Shown one piece after another: positions 43,214-54,175 of a stretch of DNA of 59,158 nucleotides; the stretch's first letter is position 1, and each line of letters opens with the position of its first letter. The DNA is from an uncultured Hymenobacter sp. (GTDB taxonomy: Bacteria > Bacteroidota > Bacteroidia > Cytophagales > Hymenobacteraceae). The position numbers and the translations under genes were made by a program. Below the pieces are notes generated by a model. The model was not told the origin of the DNA, made no database searches, and saw only the letters and a program-made list of their open reading frames with translations. Location: contig CAJYVK010000393.1 in NCBI GenBank assembly GCA_913778455.1, positions 1 through 59,158 of the forward strand, given 5' to 3'.

Positions 43214-43348
43214 GGGTGCCGTAGTCAGGCCATACTTCGCACTTTTAATGCCCAGGTCGCGGGTTCGACTCCCGCCGGTGGTGGTCTCGGCCGCTGCCGT
43301 AGCTCAGAGTGGTAGAGCGGGATATGGAGGCCGGGCGCTTGTTGCCCC
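43214..43348 (+). ncRNA. Y-RNA-like element C with complete permuted tRNA-like core
   Basis: Outer helix GGG-T-GC-CGTA and GCTTGTT-GC-CCC as in A. The inner helix GTCAGG / CCGGGC has one mismatch and continues as CCATA / TATGG after a 3-base bulge. Inside, in circularly permuted order, are a small hairpin with loop CTTTTAA (43240-43250), a perfect T-arm GCGGG-TTCGACT-CCCGC (43259-43275), a 9-bp acceptor-like stem closed by loop TCTCGG (43276-43299), and a canonical D-arm GCTC-AGAGTGGTA-GAGC (43302-43318). This is the order known from tRNA-mimicking YrlA RNAs. Confidence 0.78.
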
Positions 43349-43370
43349 AACCAGGATTTTGATTGCCAGG

Positions 43371-43496
43371 CCGGTGCCGTAGCCCCGCCTTACTTCGTTC
43401 GGGACGATGAGATGCAGGTTTGAATCCTGCCCGCTGGCTTGCCAATGGTGGCGTAACTGACAACGCGCATACTTAGGCGGGACGCCCGTTGCCCGG
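43371..43496 (+). ncRNA. Y-RNA-like element D
   Basis: CCGG-T-GC-CGTA at the 5' end pairs with GCCCGTT-GC-CCGG at the 3' end; the inner helix is CCCGCCT / AGGCGGG (43484 and before) plus one flanking pair. T-arm GCAGG-TTTGAAT-CCTGC (43414-43430) is perfect. A following short closed stem (about 5 bp, CGCTG / GGTGGCG region) and an unpaired stretch replace acceptor stem and D-arm. Between D and E a separate hairpin GTGGC-GCAGT-GCCAC (43526-43540) is present. Confidence 0.72.
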
Positions 43497-43553
43497 TCTG
43501 GCTTTCAATAATGATGTTTGCCGGAGTGGCGCAGTGCCACTTCTCTTTCCACT

Positions 43554-43632
43554 GCTGGATGCCGTAGGTCCGCGTTCCTTCGACCTGTCTAGTCGCCTTT
43601 TGGCCACACGCGGGCTGCTTGTTGCTCCGGCT
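43554..43632 (+). ncRNA. Y-RNA-like element E, short form without tRNA-like core
   Basis: GCTGGA-T-GC-CGTA and GCTTGTT-GC-TCCGGC give a 6-bp outer helix, the same bulge and internal loop, and a 9-bp inner helix GGTCCGCGT / ACGCGGGCT with two G-T pairs (43567-43575, 43608-43616). The 32-base head holds CGAC-CTGTCTA-GTCG and a CC-TTTT-GG hairpin and has no T- or D-arm. Six T follow. It is the closest unit to rtcB; a further hairpin GCCAGC / GCTGGC (43661-43679) lies in the rtcB leader. Confidence 0.72.
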
Positions 43633-43730
43633 TTTTTGTTGCCAGCCCGATTTACCCAGGCCAGCGTATCAGGCTGGCGGGAAATCGAACTGCGGGCAGC
43701 AATTGTTCTCTATTTAATTGATTAAAAATC

Positions 43731-45131
43731 ATGGCTTCTATTTTACGGGGCAACGACTTACGGCAACTCGGCTTTCCCGAGGGCCGCGCCATTGGGCTGG
43801 CCTTGGCGCAGCTCCAGCGCAAAGAATTCAAGCGACTGGCGCAGAGCGCCCAGCTTGAGCTGTTGCAAAAAATCCTGGCCAGCCCCACCGACTACCTCAC
43901 TGACCTGGCGTGGAGTCACGTGGCGGGGGCGCTCTTGCCACCCCCCTCGCGCCACATCGATCTGGTAGCGCGTAAGCCCTACGCCACCTTCGGAGCCGAG
44001 CACATCGAAGCTGGGGCCATCCATCAGATGGAAACGGCGATGAAGCTGCCCGTGACGGTGGCCGGGGCGCTCATGCCCGATGCCCACCACGGCTACGGTC
44101 TGCCCATTGGGGGCGTGCTGGCCACCGACAACGCTGTCATTCCCTACGCCGTGGGCGTAGATATCGGCTGCCGGATGGCGCTGTCAGTCTTCGACTTGCC
44201 GGCCAAATACCTCGCGCAGCGCACCCAGGAGCTGCGCAAGGTGCTGCTCGACAACACCCGCTTCGGGAGCGGCCGGGGGTGGGAGCGGGGCCAGCGCCTC
44301 GACCACTCCGTGCTCGACCGCGACGAGTTTCAGGCCGTGCCTTTTTTGAAAAATAAGCTCGCCACGGCTGCCGAGCAGCTGGGTACTTCGGGCTCGGGCA
44401 ACCATTTCGTAGAATTTGGACTAGTTGACATCACCGACCCCGCCAATGACCTGGGCCTGCCCCTGGGCCAGTACCTGGGCGTGCTCTCCCACTCCGGCTC
44501 GCGGGGGCTGGGGGCCAGCGTGGCCCAGCACTACACCGGCCTGGCCAAGGACGTGTGCAAGCTGCCCGCCGAAGCTCAGCACCTCGCCTGGCTGGGTCTT
44601 GATACCGAGGCCGGCCAAGAATACTGGGCCGCCATGAACCTGGCCGGCGACTACGCCTCGGCCTGCCACGAGCACATTCACCGGCGGCTGGCCAAGGCGT
44701 TGGGGCACAAGCCGCTGGCCAAGGTCGAGAACCACCACAACTTTGCCTGGAAGGAGCGCCTGACCGATGGCCGCGAGGTCATTACCCACCGCAAGGGGGC
44801 TACGCCGGCTGGCGCGGGCGTGCTCGGCATCATCCCCGGCTCCATGACGGCCCCCGGCTTCATCGTGCGGGGGCGCGGACTAGCGGCGTCGCTGGCCTCG
44901 GCCTCGCACGGGGCGGGGCGACTCATGTCGCGCACGCGGGCCAAGGCCGAGCTGGGGGAAGCTCAGGTGCGTCGCTACCTCGCCGATCACGGCGTCGAGC
45001 TCATCGGCGGCGGCCTCGACGAGGCGCCGATGGCTTATAAGGACATCCGCACCGTGATGGCCAGCCAGCACGAGCTAGTGGATATCCTCGGTTCGTTCAC
45101 GCCCAAAATTGTGCGGATGGACGGGGCCTAG
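43731..45131 (+). CDS. rtcB: RNA ligase RtcB
   Basis: RtcB joins RNA ends with 2',3'-cyclic phosphate or 3'-phosphate to 5'-hydroxyl ends using GTP and manganese. Metal-binding and guanylation motifs are intact: MPDAHHGYGLPIGG near 115, VDIGCRM with the metal Cys near 146, HSGSRG near 253, ENHHNFAW near 335 and SHGAGRLMSR near 393, where the His is the GMP acceptor. At 466 residues it belongs to the group that is a little longer than E. coli RtcB. No archease or RtcA is in the window. Position after Ro60, PARG-like gene and Y-like RNAs marks it as an RNA-repair ligase rather than a tRNA-splicing enzyme. Confidence 0.96.
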   Translation: MASILRGNDLRQLGFPEGRAIGLALAQLQRKEFKRLAQSAQLELLQKILASPTDYLTDLAWSHVAGALLPPPSRHIDLVARKPYATFGAEHIEAGAIHQMETAMKLPVTVAGALMPDAHHGYGLPIGGVLATDNAVIPYAVGVDIGCRMALSVFDLPAKYLAQRTQELRKVLLDNTRFGSGRGWERGQRLDHSVLDRDEFQAVPFLKNKLATAAEQLGTSGSGNHFVEFGLVDITDPANDLGLPLGQYLGVLSHSGSRGLGASVAQHYTGLAKDVCKLPAEAQHLAWLGLDTEAGQEYWAAMNLAGDYASACHEHIHRRLAKALGHKPLAKVENHHNFAWKERLTDGREVITHRKGATPAGAGVLGIIPGSMTAPGFIVRGRGLAASLASASHGAGRLMSRTRAKAELGEAQVRRYLADHGVELIGGGLDEAPMAYKDIRTVMASQHELVDILGSFTPKIVRMDGA

Positions 45132-45216
45132 AAAATAAAATACGGTGGAGGTAAATCCAACTCCCATCACTGTTTCGTAACATTGAGCAGGCTCGTCAGA
45201 GCCGTGTTTTCATAGC

Positions 45217-45789
45217 TCAGGAAAGCCCGCTGCCTTTGGCTGCGGGTTTTTTATTTGCCGGGCCGGCGGGTTCGCCGGGCAGCACGCGCACGGCGTCGCC
45301 CATGCGCAGCCGGCCGCCGCGCACGATGTTGGCCGTGAGGCCACCGTGACCGCGCATGGCGTTGTAGCCGCCCGGCCCTAGCTCCTCCTCCATGCGTGAG
45401 CAGGGGTGACACTCGCCCGTAATGGCCAGAATTACCTCGTCGCCCAACTGAATCTGCCGGCCCTTCAGGGCCAGCAGGTTGAGGCCGCTTATCACCAAGT
45501 TGCGGCGCAACCGGTCCGGGGCTACTGGCTCGGAGAGCCCCAGAAAGCCCGCCACCGCCGCCAAATGCTCGTGCTGAATCAGGGTAACCTGCCGCTTGCC
45601 GCCAGCCTTGGGACTGGCGTGGTCGCCGGCCAGATGGCGATCAGTCAGCACTTCTGCTTCGGCCACTGATTCCGGAGCTTCGCGCCGAACGCGGCGCAGG
45701 CCTATCCACTCCACGCGGCCCGTTTGGGGCAAGGTAGCCAGCAATTGGGCAACCGTCGATTTATCATCACCGAAAAAGGGGAAGGCCAT
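45217..45789 (-). CDS. MOSC-domain protein
   Basis: MOSC (molybdenum cofactor sulfurase C-terminal) proteins bind or pass molybdenum cofactor or sulfur in detoxification and cofactor pathways, as in YiiM-type reductases. The ATG giving MAFPFFGDDKS is chosen because earlier codons run into a region with no conservation. Motifs: RVEWIGLRRVRREAPESV at the start, DHASPKAGGKRQVTLIQHEHL, LRRNLVISGLNLLALKGRQI, and TGECHPCSRMEEELGPG with the conserved Cys used for sulfur or cofactor binding, then MRGHGGLTANIVRGG. The 190-residue length is normal. No molybdoenzyme is next to it. Confidence 0.9.
   Translation of the reverse strand: MAFPFFGDDKSTVAQLLATLPQTGRVEWIGLRRVRREAPESVAEAEVLTDRHLAGDHASPKAGGKRQVTLIQHEHLAAVAGFLGLSEPVAPDRLRRNLVISGLNLLALKGRQIQLGDEVILAITGECHPCSRMEEELGPGGYNAMRGHGGLTANIVRGGRLRMGDAVRVLPGEPAGPANKKPAAKGSGLS
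45226..45252 (+). terminator. Intrinsic terminator of the RNA-repair operon, inside the MOSC gene end
   Basis: CCCGCTGCC / GGCTGCGGG (one mismatch) with loop TTT and six T on the plus strand. It overlaps the last codons of the convergent MOSC gene, so the C-terminal PAAKGS of that protein is encoded by the stem. Confidence 0.8.
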
Positions 45790-45923
45790 AGCAATAAAGG
45801 AGAAGTGCAAATTTGCTGCATACGGTACCCGGCTGTGGGCGTTATAGTCCAGGCCTCGGCAGCCCGCCAAGCATAGTAAAAGCCCACCGGTTTTTCGCTT
45901 GTCACAATGCCAGTTGGTGCGAA

Positions 45924-46388
45924 TTACAGCTCATCTGGCGTACCGAATCCTTCGCGGATTTCGGGGTGGCTGATTTGCCCACCCAGGTTGCCCGCCCGGG
46001 CCAGCAGCCCAAAGCTGAGGACGGCGACCAGCAAGGTACCCCAGGCCAGCTGCCGGGCCCGGATGGCACCCTGTTGCAGCATGGCCAGGCAGAGCAACGC
46101 CAGTGTGCCCGCCGCCACCAGCATCCAGTAACCCAGCCGCCCAGCCTGCGCGTGGTTTTTGATGAGTGCCTCGCTCACGCGGGGCATGTCCTTGATCACC
46201 TTCGCCGCACCCGAGCCGGTAAGCTGGGCGGGCAGGCCCACTACCACGGCCAGCACCAACGCCCACAGACCTGCCCGCAGCAAAGCATCTTGCCGCCGGA
46301 ATAGGCCAGCAGCTACCAGCAACGAGCCGCCGAGGGCGCCAAAAATGGGAACATGGTTGAAAAGCAGGTGCCAGTGCGCTTGGTTCAT
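45924..46388 (-). CDS. Four-helix membrane protein, DUF2231-like
   Basis: A 154-residue membrane protein. It begins MNQAHWHLLFNHVPIFGALGG, where the His and Asn residues before the first helix resemble DUF2231-type proteins that sit near heme or cytochrome systems. Helices lie at about 10-28, 38-57, 86-105 and 115-133. The Gln/His/Glu-containing tail (QISHPEIREGF) is short. Function is unknown; a role with a periplasmic heme or redox partner is only suggested by the family. It is transcribed towards the MOSC gene's start with 134 bases between. Confidence 0.6.
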   Translation of the reverse strand: MNQAHWHLLFNHVPIFGALGGSLLVAAGLFRRQDALLRAGLWALVLAVVVGLPAQLTGSGAAKVIKDMPRVSEALIKNHAQAGRLGYWMLVAAGTLALLCLAMLQQGAIRARQLAWGTLLVAVLSFGLLARAGNLGGQISHPEIREGFGTPDEL

Positions 46389-46475
46389 GAGTCGAGGAAG
46401 GGTAGTGCCGCTGCGTTTCGTGCAGCCAGACGGTATCCCCTACGCAAAAATGGCGACCCCGGCTAATGGCCGAGC

Positions 46476-46946
46476 TTACTCGTTACGATGGGCTGCCAGC
46501 TTTTCGTGGTGGTTGTCCTCGGCTTCTTCCACCGAGTGCGTTTCGCCCAAGTCGTTGTCGGCGCGGGCTTTTTCGGCCAGTAGGCAATAGAATTGGTGGA
46601 TGAGCTTGATTTCCTCTTCCGAAAAATCCTGGGCGTTGATAAGCCGGTTGCTGGCGCCCTTGGTGGCTGCCAGCAGCTCGTTGAGCTTGAGGTGTAGCAC
46701 CAGCGAGTCTTTATTCTGCGCCCGCTGAATGAGAAACACCATCAGAAAAGTGATGATGGTAGTGCCCGTGTTGATGACTAGCTGCCAGGTTTCCGAGTAC
46801 TGGAAGAACGGTCCCGACACGGCCCAGAGCAGCACGATGCCCACCGCGCTTACAAACACGGTCGTGGTACCCGAATACTTGGTGGTCTTTTCCGCAAACC
46901 GTCCGAAAAACGAAGCCTTGCTTGCCGGCTGAGAAGCGTCCGCCAT
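46476..46946 (-). CDS. Low-affinity iron permease family protein (small form)
   Basis: The ATG giving MADASQPASKASFF is used; the long open frame before it would run through the tRNA-Leu gene. Family landmarks are FGRFAEKTTKYSGTTTVFVSAVGIVLLW, GPFFQYSETWQLVINTGTTIITF and MVFLIQRAQNKDSLVLHLKLNELL, here listed only as positions 12-40, 45-70 and 70-100. Two to three membrane helices are followed by a soluble acidic tail with several His. Bacterial members are annotated from fungal Fet4 homology, but transport has rarely been shown. A poly-A stretch of nine A lies just upstream of the gene on the plus strand. Confidence 0.82.
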   Translation of the reverse strand: MADASQPASKASFFGRFAEKTTKYSGTTTVFVSAVGIVLLWAVSGPFFQYSETWQLVINTGTTIITFLMVFLIQRAQNKDSLVLHLKLNELLAATKGASNRLINAQDFSEEEIKLIHQFYCLLAEKARADNDLGETHSVEEAEDNHHEKLAAHRNE

Positions 46947-47064
46947 AAAAAAAAATAAAAAAAGCCCAGCTCCCATCGTGAAGCTAATATCTTGCCAAGT
47001 AAGCACTAAGCAGATGTGCGCCGGCTGAAGACGATTTTTTTTGCTCCAAAAGCAAGCGTAGCGC

Positions 47065-47094
47065 TTGCAAAAGCCGATTGGCCTAGTACCTTTG
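47065..47094 (+). promoter_or_regulatory. Promoter of tRNA-Leu
   Basis: TTG (47065-47067), a 19-base spacer and TACCTTTG (47087-47094) match the Bacteroidota consensus exactly. The tRNA begins about 60 bases later, so a short 5' leader is expected. A dyad GCAAGCG-TAG-CGCTTGC overlaps the -33 element. Confidence 0.75.
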
Positions 47095-47159
47095 CACCCG
47101 CTTCGCACCTCAACGAAGCCGGCCGCTAAAGCCAAAACCAAGTTGCCGATTGCCTTTCT

Positions 47160-47241
47160 GCGCACGTGGTGAAACTGGTAGACACGCCATCTTGAGGGGG
47201 TGGTGCCTTCGGGTGTGGGAGTTCGAATCTCCCCGCGCGCA
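47160..47241 (+). tRNA. tRNA-Leu (anticodon GAG)
   Basis: An 82-base class II tRNA: acceptor GCGCACG / CGCGCGC with one mismatch, anticodon stem CCATC / GGTGG around TTGAGGG (anticodon GAG), long variable arm (TGCCTTCGGGTG) and T-arm GGGAG-TTCGAAT-CTCCC, discriminator A, CCA not encoded. Confidence 0.95.
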
Positions 47242-47250
47242 CGTAGAACG

Positions 47251-47280
47251 AAAAAGCCTGCTGCAAAGCGGGCTTTTTTT
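47251..47280 (+). terminator. Intrinsic terminator after tRNA-Leu
   Basis: AAAAAGCCTGCT / AGCGGGCTTTTT with one G-T pair, a 4-base loop and a T-run, starting 10 bases after the tRNA. Confidence 0.9.
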
Positions 47281-47440
47281 GTGCCCATTCATTTCGCCAC
47301 CACTGCTTGCGAATGGAGAAAAGTTTACTCAGCCAAACCGAAAACGGTCGCCAGATAAGCATGACGCCCGTTTTCATTCTGTTCGAATAGGATTTCTTGA
47401 GCCGCTGCCAACCCTTTAGTGGATGGTATTATGGATGCGT

Positions 47441-49069
47441 TTACTTCTCAAACGGATTACTTGGTACCACTAGCACCACTTGCTCGCGCTCCACGAGCAC
47501 CTGGCCGGGTAATGCCCCCTTAGGCTTGCGCACAAACTTCTTGGGCGTGACCGTCACCGGGCACAGCGAGTCGTGCTGCCGACGCGAATACCAGCCCGCT
47601 AGCTGCGCGGCGTGCTCGATAACCGGTGCGGGCACGGGCTGCCCTGCCCGGTGCCGAATGACCACGTGCGAGCCGCTCACATCCTTGGCGTGCAGCCAGA
47701 GGTCGTCTTTGTGGGCGTATTTCTGCGTTAGCAGGTCGTTGTTCTGGGCATTGCGCCCTACCAGGATGGTAAAGCCGTGGTCTTAGAACACCTTGAAGGG
47801 CAACTCGGTAGGGGCTTTGGCTGCGGTCGGGTTGGGGTCGAGGGCGTGGAGCTTGCGCCAAGCACGCAGGCCGCGTAGCTCGGCCAACGCGGGCTGCGTG
47901 TCCAACTCTTCGAGCAGCTCCAGCGCTTGTAGGGCGTCGGCTTCGCGGGTGGTGATGCGGGCCTGGAGCTGACGTTCCTCGATCTGCTGATTTTTCGCCT
48001 TGCGGTAAAGGTTTTCGGCGGTGCGCTGCGGCTTTTCGAGCGGCTTGAGCTTGAGGGTTACCGGCTCGTTGGTGTAAAAGTCAATGATTTCAACCTGGCT
48101 GGCCCCCGGTGCGATGGCGTGCAGGTTGGCCATGATGAGGTCGGCGCGGTGGCGAAAGCCCGCCTCGTGGGCCAGGGCATGCAGGCGCTGGCGAGCCAGG
48201 TGGGCGCTCGTGCTGGCTTCGTCGGCCCGGCGCGTGAGTAGCTGGCGCAGCAGCCGACGCTCGGTTTCGAGGGCGCGGCGGGCCAGGGCCAGCGGGACGA
48301 AGCGCCGGAGCGCGGCGATGGGCTCGGTACCGGGCAGCGTTTCGAGGATGTCGCCCAGCGGGACCAGGCTCAGGCGGGTGCGGCCGTCGAGGTAAATGAG
48401 GTAGTAGTGCGCCGGCTGCTCCAGCTCGGCTCGCAGCTCGGCGGCCAGCCGCTGCTTTACTTCCAGGGGGGCGGGGTCGTAGCCGCGCTGCTCGCGTAGG
48501 AAGCGGGCCGGGAGGTCGGCTAGTGGAGCGCCAAGGACCGCAGATTTAACGGATTTAACGGATTGCGGGGATTCGGATGGGGGGGCTTGTTTGGGGACTG
48601 CTGGGGTTGATGTTTGTTCTTGCGCTGGGGTGGGGGATAAGGTGGCGTCGGCGGCGTAGCGCTGGTGGAAGAGCTGGGCGGGGGCGTCGGGGGCGGGGCG
48701 GAAAATAGCGTTGGGGCGAGGGCCGTACAGCTTGAAAAGTAGCGTTGCGTCGCCCTCGGCAAAATTGAATTGCAATACCCGGTCCTGGGGCCAGGCTTCG
48801 ACGCTGGCCACGGTGCGACCCAGTAGCTCGGGCAGCAGGTCAACGGAGTTTTGGCGGGCGCGGTGAAAGGTTTCGGGCAGGGCTAGCGCCGGGAAAGCGG
48901 CTCCCAACTGCGCTTTTAGCCAAAACTCAATACCGGCTGGGCTTAATAAGCCGATTACCAGCTCATCTTTTTCCTGCGAAAAACAGCTCGCCACGCGGTA
49001 GCCGCGCAGCTGCGTAGTGAGGGCCGGGGCCAGTTGGCGCAGGAAGTAATAATTGGTGTGCATGTTCAA
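47441..49069 (-). pseudogene. rqcH: NFACT/RqcH-like protein interrupted by one in-frame stop
   Basis: RqcH binds stalled 50S subunits and adds C-terminal alanine tails to nascent chains (ribosome quality control). The reading frame starts ATG at 49069 (MNMHTNYYFLRQLAPALTTQLRG) and covers the NFACT-N and coiled-coil parts for 428 residues to LPFKVF. There a TAA (47783-47785) stops it. The same frame then continues without shift for 113 residues, DHGFTILVGRNAQNNDLLT and DDLWLHAKDVSGSHVVIRH, the NFACT-R (DUF814) core, to PSNPFEK. Homologues have Glu or a similar residue at the stop, so GAA to TAA is the simplest change. Either a recent nonsense mutation, a sequencing error, or a split pair, as the second half could start at GTG 47680. 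In the first piece a repeat SVKSVKS lies near residue 173. Confidence 0.85.
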
Positions 49070-49130
49070 GGACCGGCAGCGGCTGACGCAGCCAGTGCGG
49101 GTTCAGTGGGCGGCTTTTTACTACCGGTAG

Positions 49131-49901
49131 TTAGGCTATTTCCACCTCTAACCCGTCGTAGGCCAAGCGCACCCAGGGCGGGAGCGTGGCTTCTACCTCG
49201 CGGTGGCGGCCCAGCTGGTGGCTGATGTGAGTAAGAAAAGCTCGGCGCGGGCGCAGCTCTTCCAGAATGGCTACGGCCTCGCCCAACGTAAAGTGGGAGA
49301 GGTGCGGCTCGTGCCGAAGGGCGTTGAGTACGATGGTATCGCAGTCGCGTAGTTGTTCCATCGTGCTAGCTGGTAAGAAGTTGGCGTCGGTGAGATAAGC
49401 CAGCCCACCGATGCGGAAGCCCAGCACGGGCAGCTTGTGGTGCATTGCCCGTAGCGGCTGCACGCTCAGCCCAAGCACGTCGAACGGTAGCTGGTCGTCG
49501 AGAATAGGATGTAGCCCCACCTGCGGCACGCCGGGGTACTTGTGCTCAGCAAACACGTAGGCATATTCCTGCTTGAGCTGCGCGATAACGCGGGGCTCGG
49601 CAAAAACCGGCATCTCCTGCTGCTGCCGAAAATTGAAGGCCCGCACGTCGTCGAGGCCCGCCGTATGGTCCTTGTGCTCGTGAGTGAAGAGAATGCCATC
49701 GAGCCGCGCGATGTGGGCGCGGAGCATCTGCTGCCGAAAATCGGGGCCGGTATCGACGACGAGGCTACGCCCCGCCACTTCCAGGTGCACCGATACCCGC
49801 AGGCGCTGGTCGCGGAAATCGAGCGAGCGGCACACCGGGCAGGTGCAGCCAATCATCGGCACACCCGAAGAAGTACCCGTACCCAGGAAAGTCAGTTTCA
49901 T
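49131..49901 (-). CDS. MBL-fold metallo-hydrolase, PhnP-like
   Basis: A 256-residue metallo-beta-lactamase-fold hydrolase. The metal-binding HEHKDH is at 74-79, a preceding Cys-rich loop GCTCPVC (18-24) may bind a structural zinc as in PhnP-type cyclic phosphodiesterases, and later ligands are in AMHHKLP, LTDANF and LTHISHQLG. Members act on phosphodiesters of small nucleotides or on RNA ends; the particular substrate is not known here. It lies 60 bases before the broken rqcH gene, on the same strand, and after an AT-rich hairpin that separates it from the response regulator. Confidence 0.88.
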   Translation of the reverse strand: MKLTFLGTGTSSGVPMIGCTCPVCRSLDFRDQRLRVSVHLEVAGRSLVVDTGPDFRQQMLRAHIARLDGILFTHEHKDHTAGLDDVRAFNFRQQQEMPVFAEPRVIAQLKQEYAYVFAEHKYPGVPQVGLHPILDDQLPFDVLGLSVQPLRAMHHKLPVLGFRIGGLAYLTDANFLPASTMEQLRDCDTIVLNALRHEPHLSHFTLGEAVAILEELRPRRAFLTHISHQLGRHREVEATLPPWVRLAYDGLEVEIA

Positions 49902-49914
49902 TCTTCTAATTATG

Positions 49915-50010
49915 AATTATGAATTAAAAATTATGAATTAGCCAGCCTAAGTCAGCAAAGTACATCGCCCCAGGTTAGAATTCATAATTCATAATTTTTA
50001 ATTCATAATT
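49915..50010. repeat. AT-rich inverted repeat built from AATTATG units
   Basis: Perfect 25-base arms (49915-49939 and 49986-50010), each made of repeated AATTATG / CATAATT, enclose 46 bases. It lies between two genes on the same strand and stands out in this GC-rich genome. It could act as a terminator or a dispersed repeat. Confidence 0.75.
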
Positions 50011-50017
50011 GAAAAAT

Positions 50018-50404
50018 TTAGCCTACGTATTGACGGACAACGCGTACCAGGGCGTCGAAGTCCAGTGGTTTGGGTAAGTAATCAGTAATGCCTGCATCCC
50101 GGAACTGCTGCATCGAGTAGTTGTTGGCGTTGCCAGTGATGGCAATAACCGGTAACTCGCGGATGCGGGCGTCGGCATGGGCGCGAATTTCGCGGGTGCA
50201 TTCCATACCGTTTTTTACCGGAATATTGATGTCCATCAGAATTCCGTCGATAGGCTGGCTTTCAATTTGACGCAGGACTTCGCCCCCGTTCTTTGCCACT
50301 ATCACGCGGTATTTCTGCTGCTCCAAAATCTTGCGGGTGATGCTTTGAATCACCCCGCTGTCTTCGGCAATAAGAATGGTTTTAGGAGTAGTACTCGGGC
50401 TCAT
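50018..50404 (-). CDS. Single-domain response regulator (CheY-like receiver)
   Basis: A 128-residue receiver domain with no output domain. Acidic pocket in ILIAEDSG (residues 10-17), phospho-acceptor Asp in GILMDINIPVKNGM near 58, the conserved Thr/Ser in VIAITGNA and Lys in YLPKPLD near 114. It lies 90 bases after the hybrid kinase gene on the same strand and is probably its target or the next member of a phosphorelay. The output partner is not in the window. Confidence 0.93.
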   Translation of the reverse strand: MSPSTTPKTILIAEDSGVIQSITRKILEQQKYRVIVAKNGGEVLRQIESQPIDGILMDINIPVKNGMECTREIRAHADARIRELPVIAITGNANNYSMQQFRDAGITDYLPKPLDFDALVRVVRQYVG

Positions 50405-50494
50405 GTGGAAAAAGGATGGGTGAACGTTGACGATAGAAGGTAATGCATGGGCGTAATTACTATTTGTTAATTGAAAAATTCCATCGCAGCGTTC

Positions 50495-54070
<3,576 letters not shown>

Positions 54071-54175
54071 AGGGTGTTAAGAACGCACGGCCGGGGCTGG
54101 GGTTGCTGCGGGCGGAGCGGGCAGATTGTAGATTTGGAGTTGAATTTACGGCTAGTGCGCCGTTTAACCCATTTT

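Noticed and set aside
43291..43348. An ordinary tRNA gene starting at the D-arm of element C
   Set aside because: The D-arm is canonical but no anticodon arm, T-arm or acceptor 3' strand follows it in normal order; the T-arm lies before it, so the unit is permuted and not a standard tRNA.
42905..43700. CRISPR array or simple direct repeats
   Set aside because: The repeated parts are short, paired with each other and of variable sequence, and there are no uniform spacers or cas genes.
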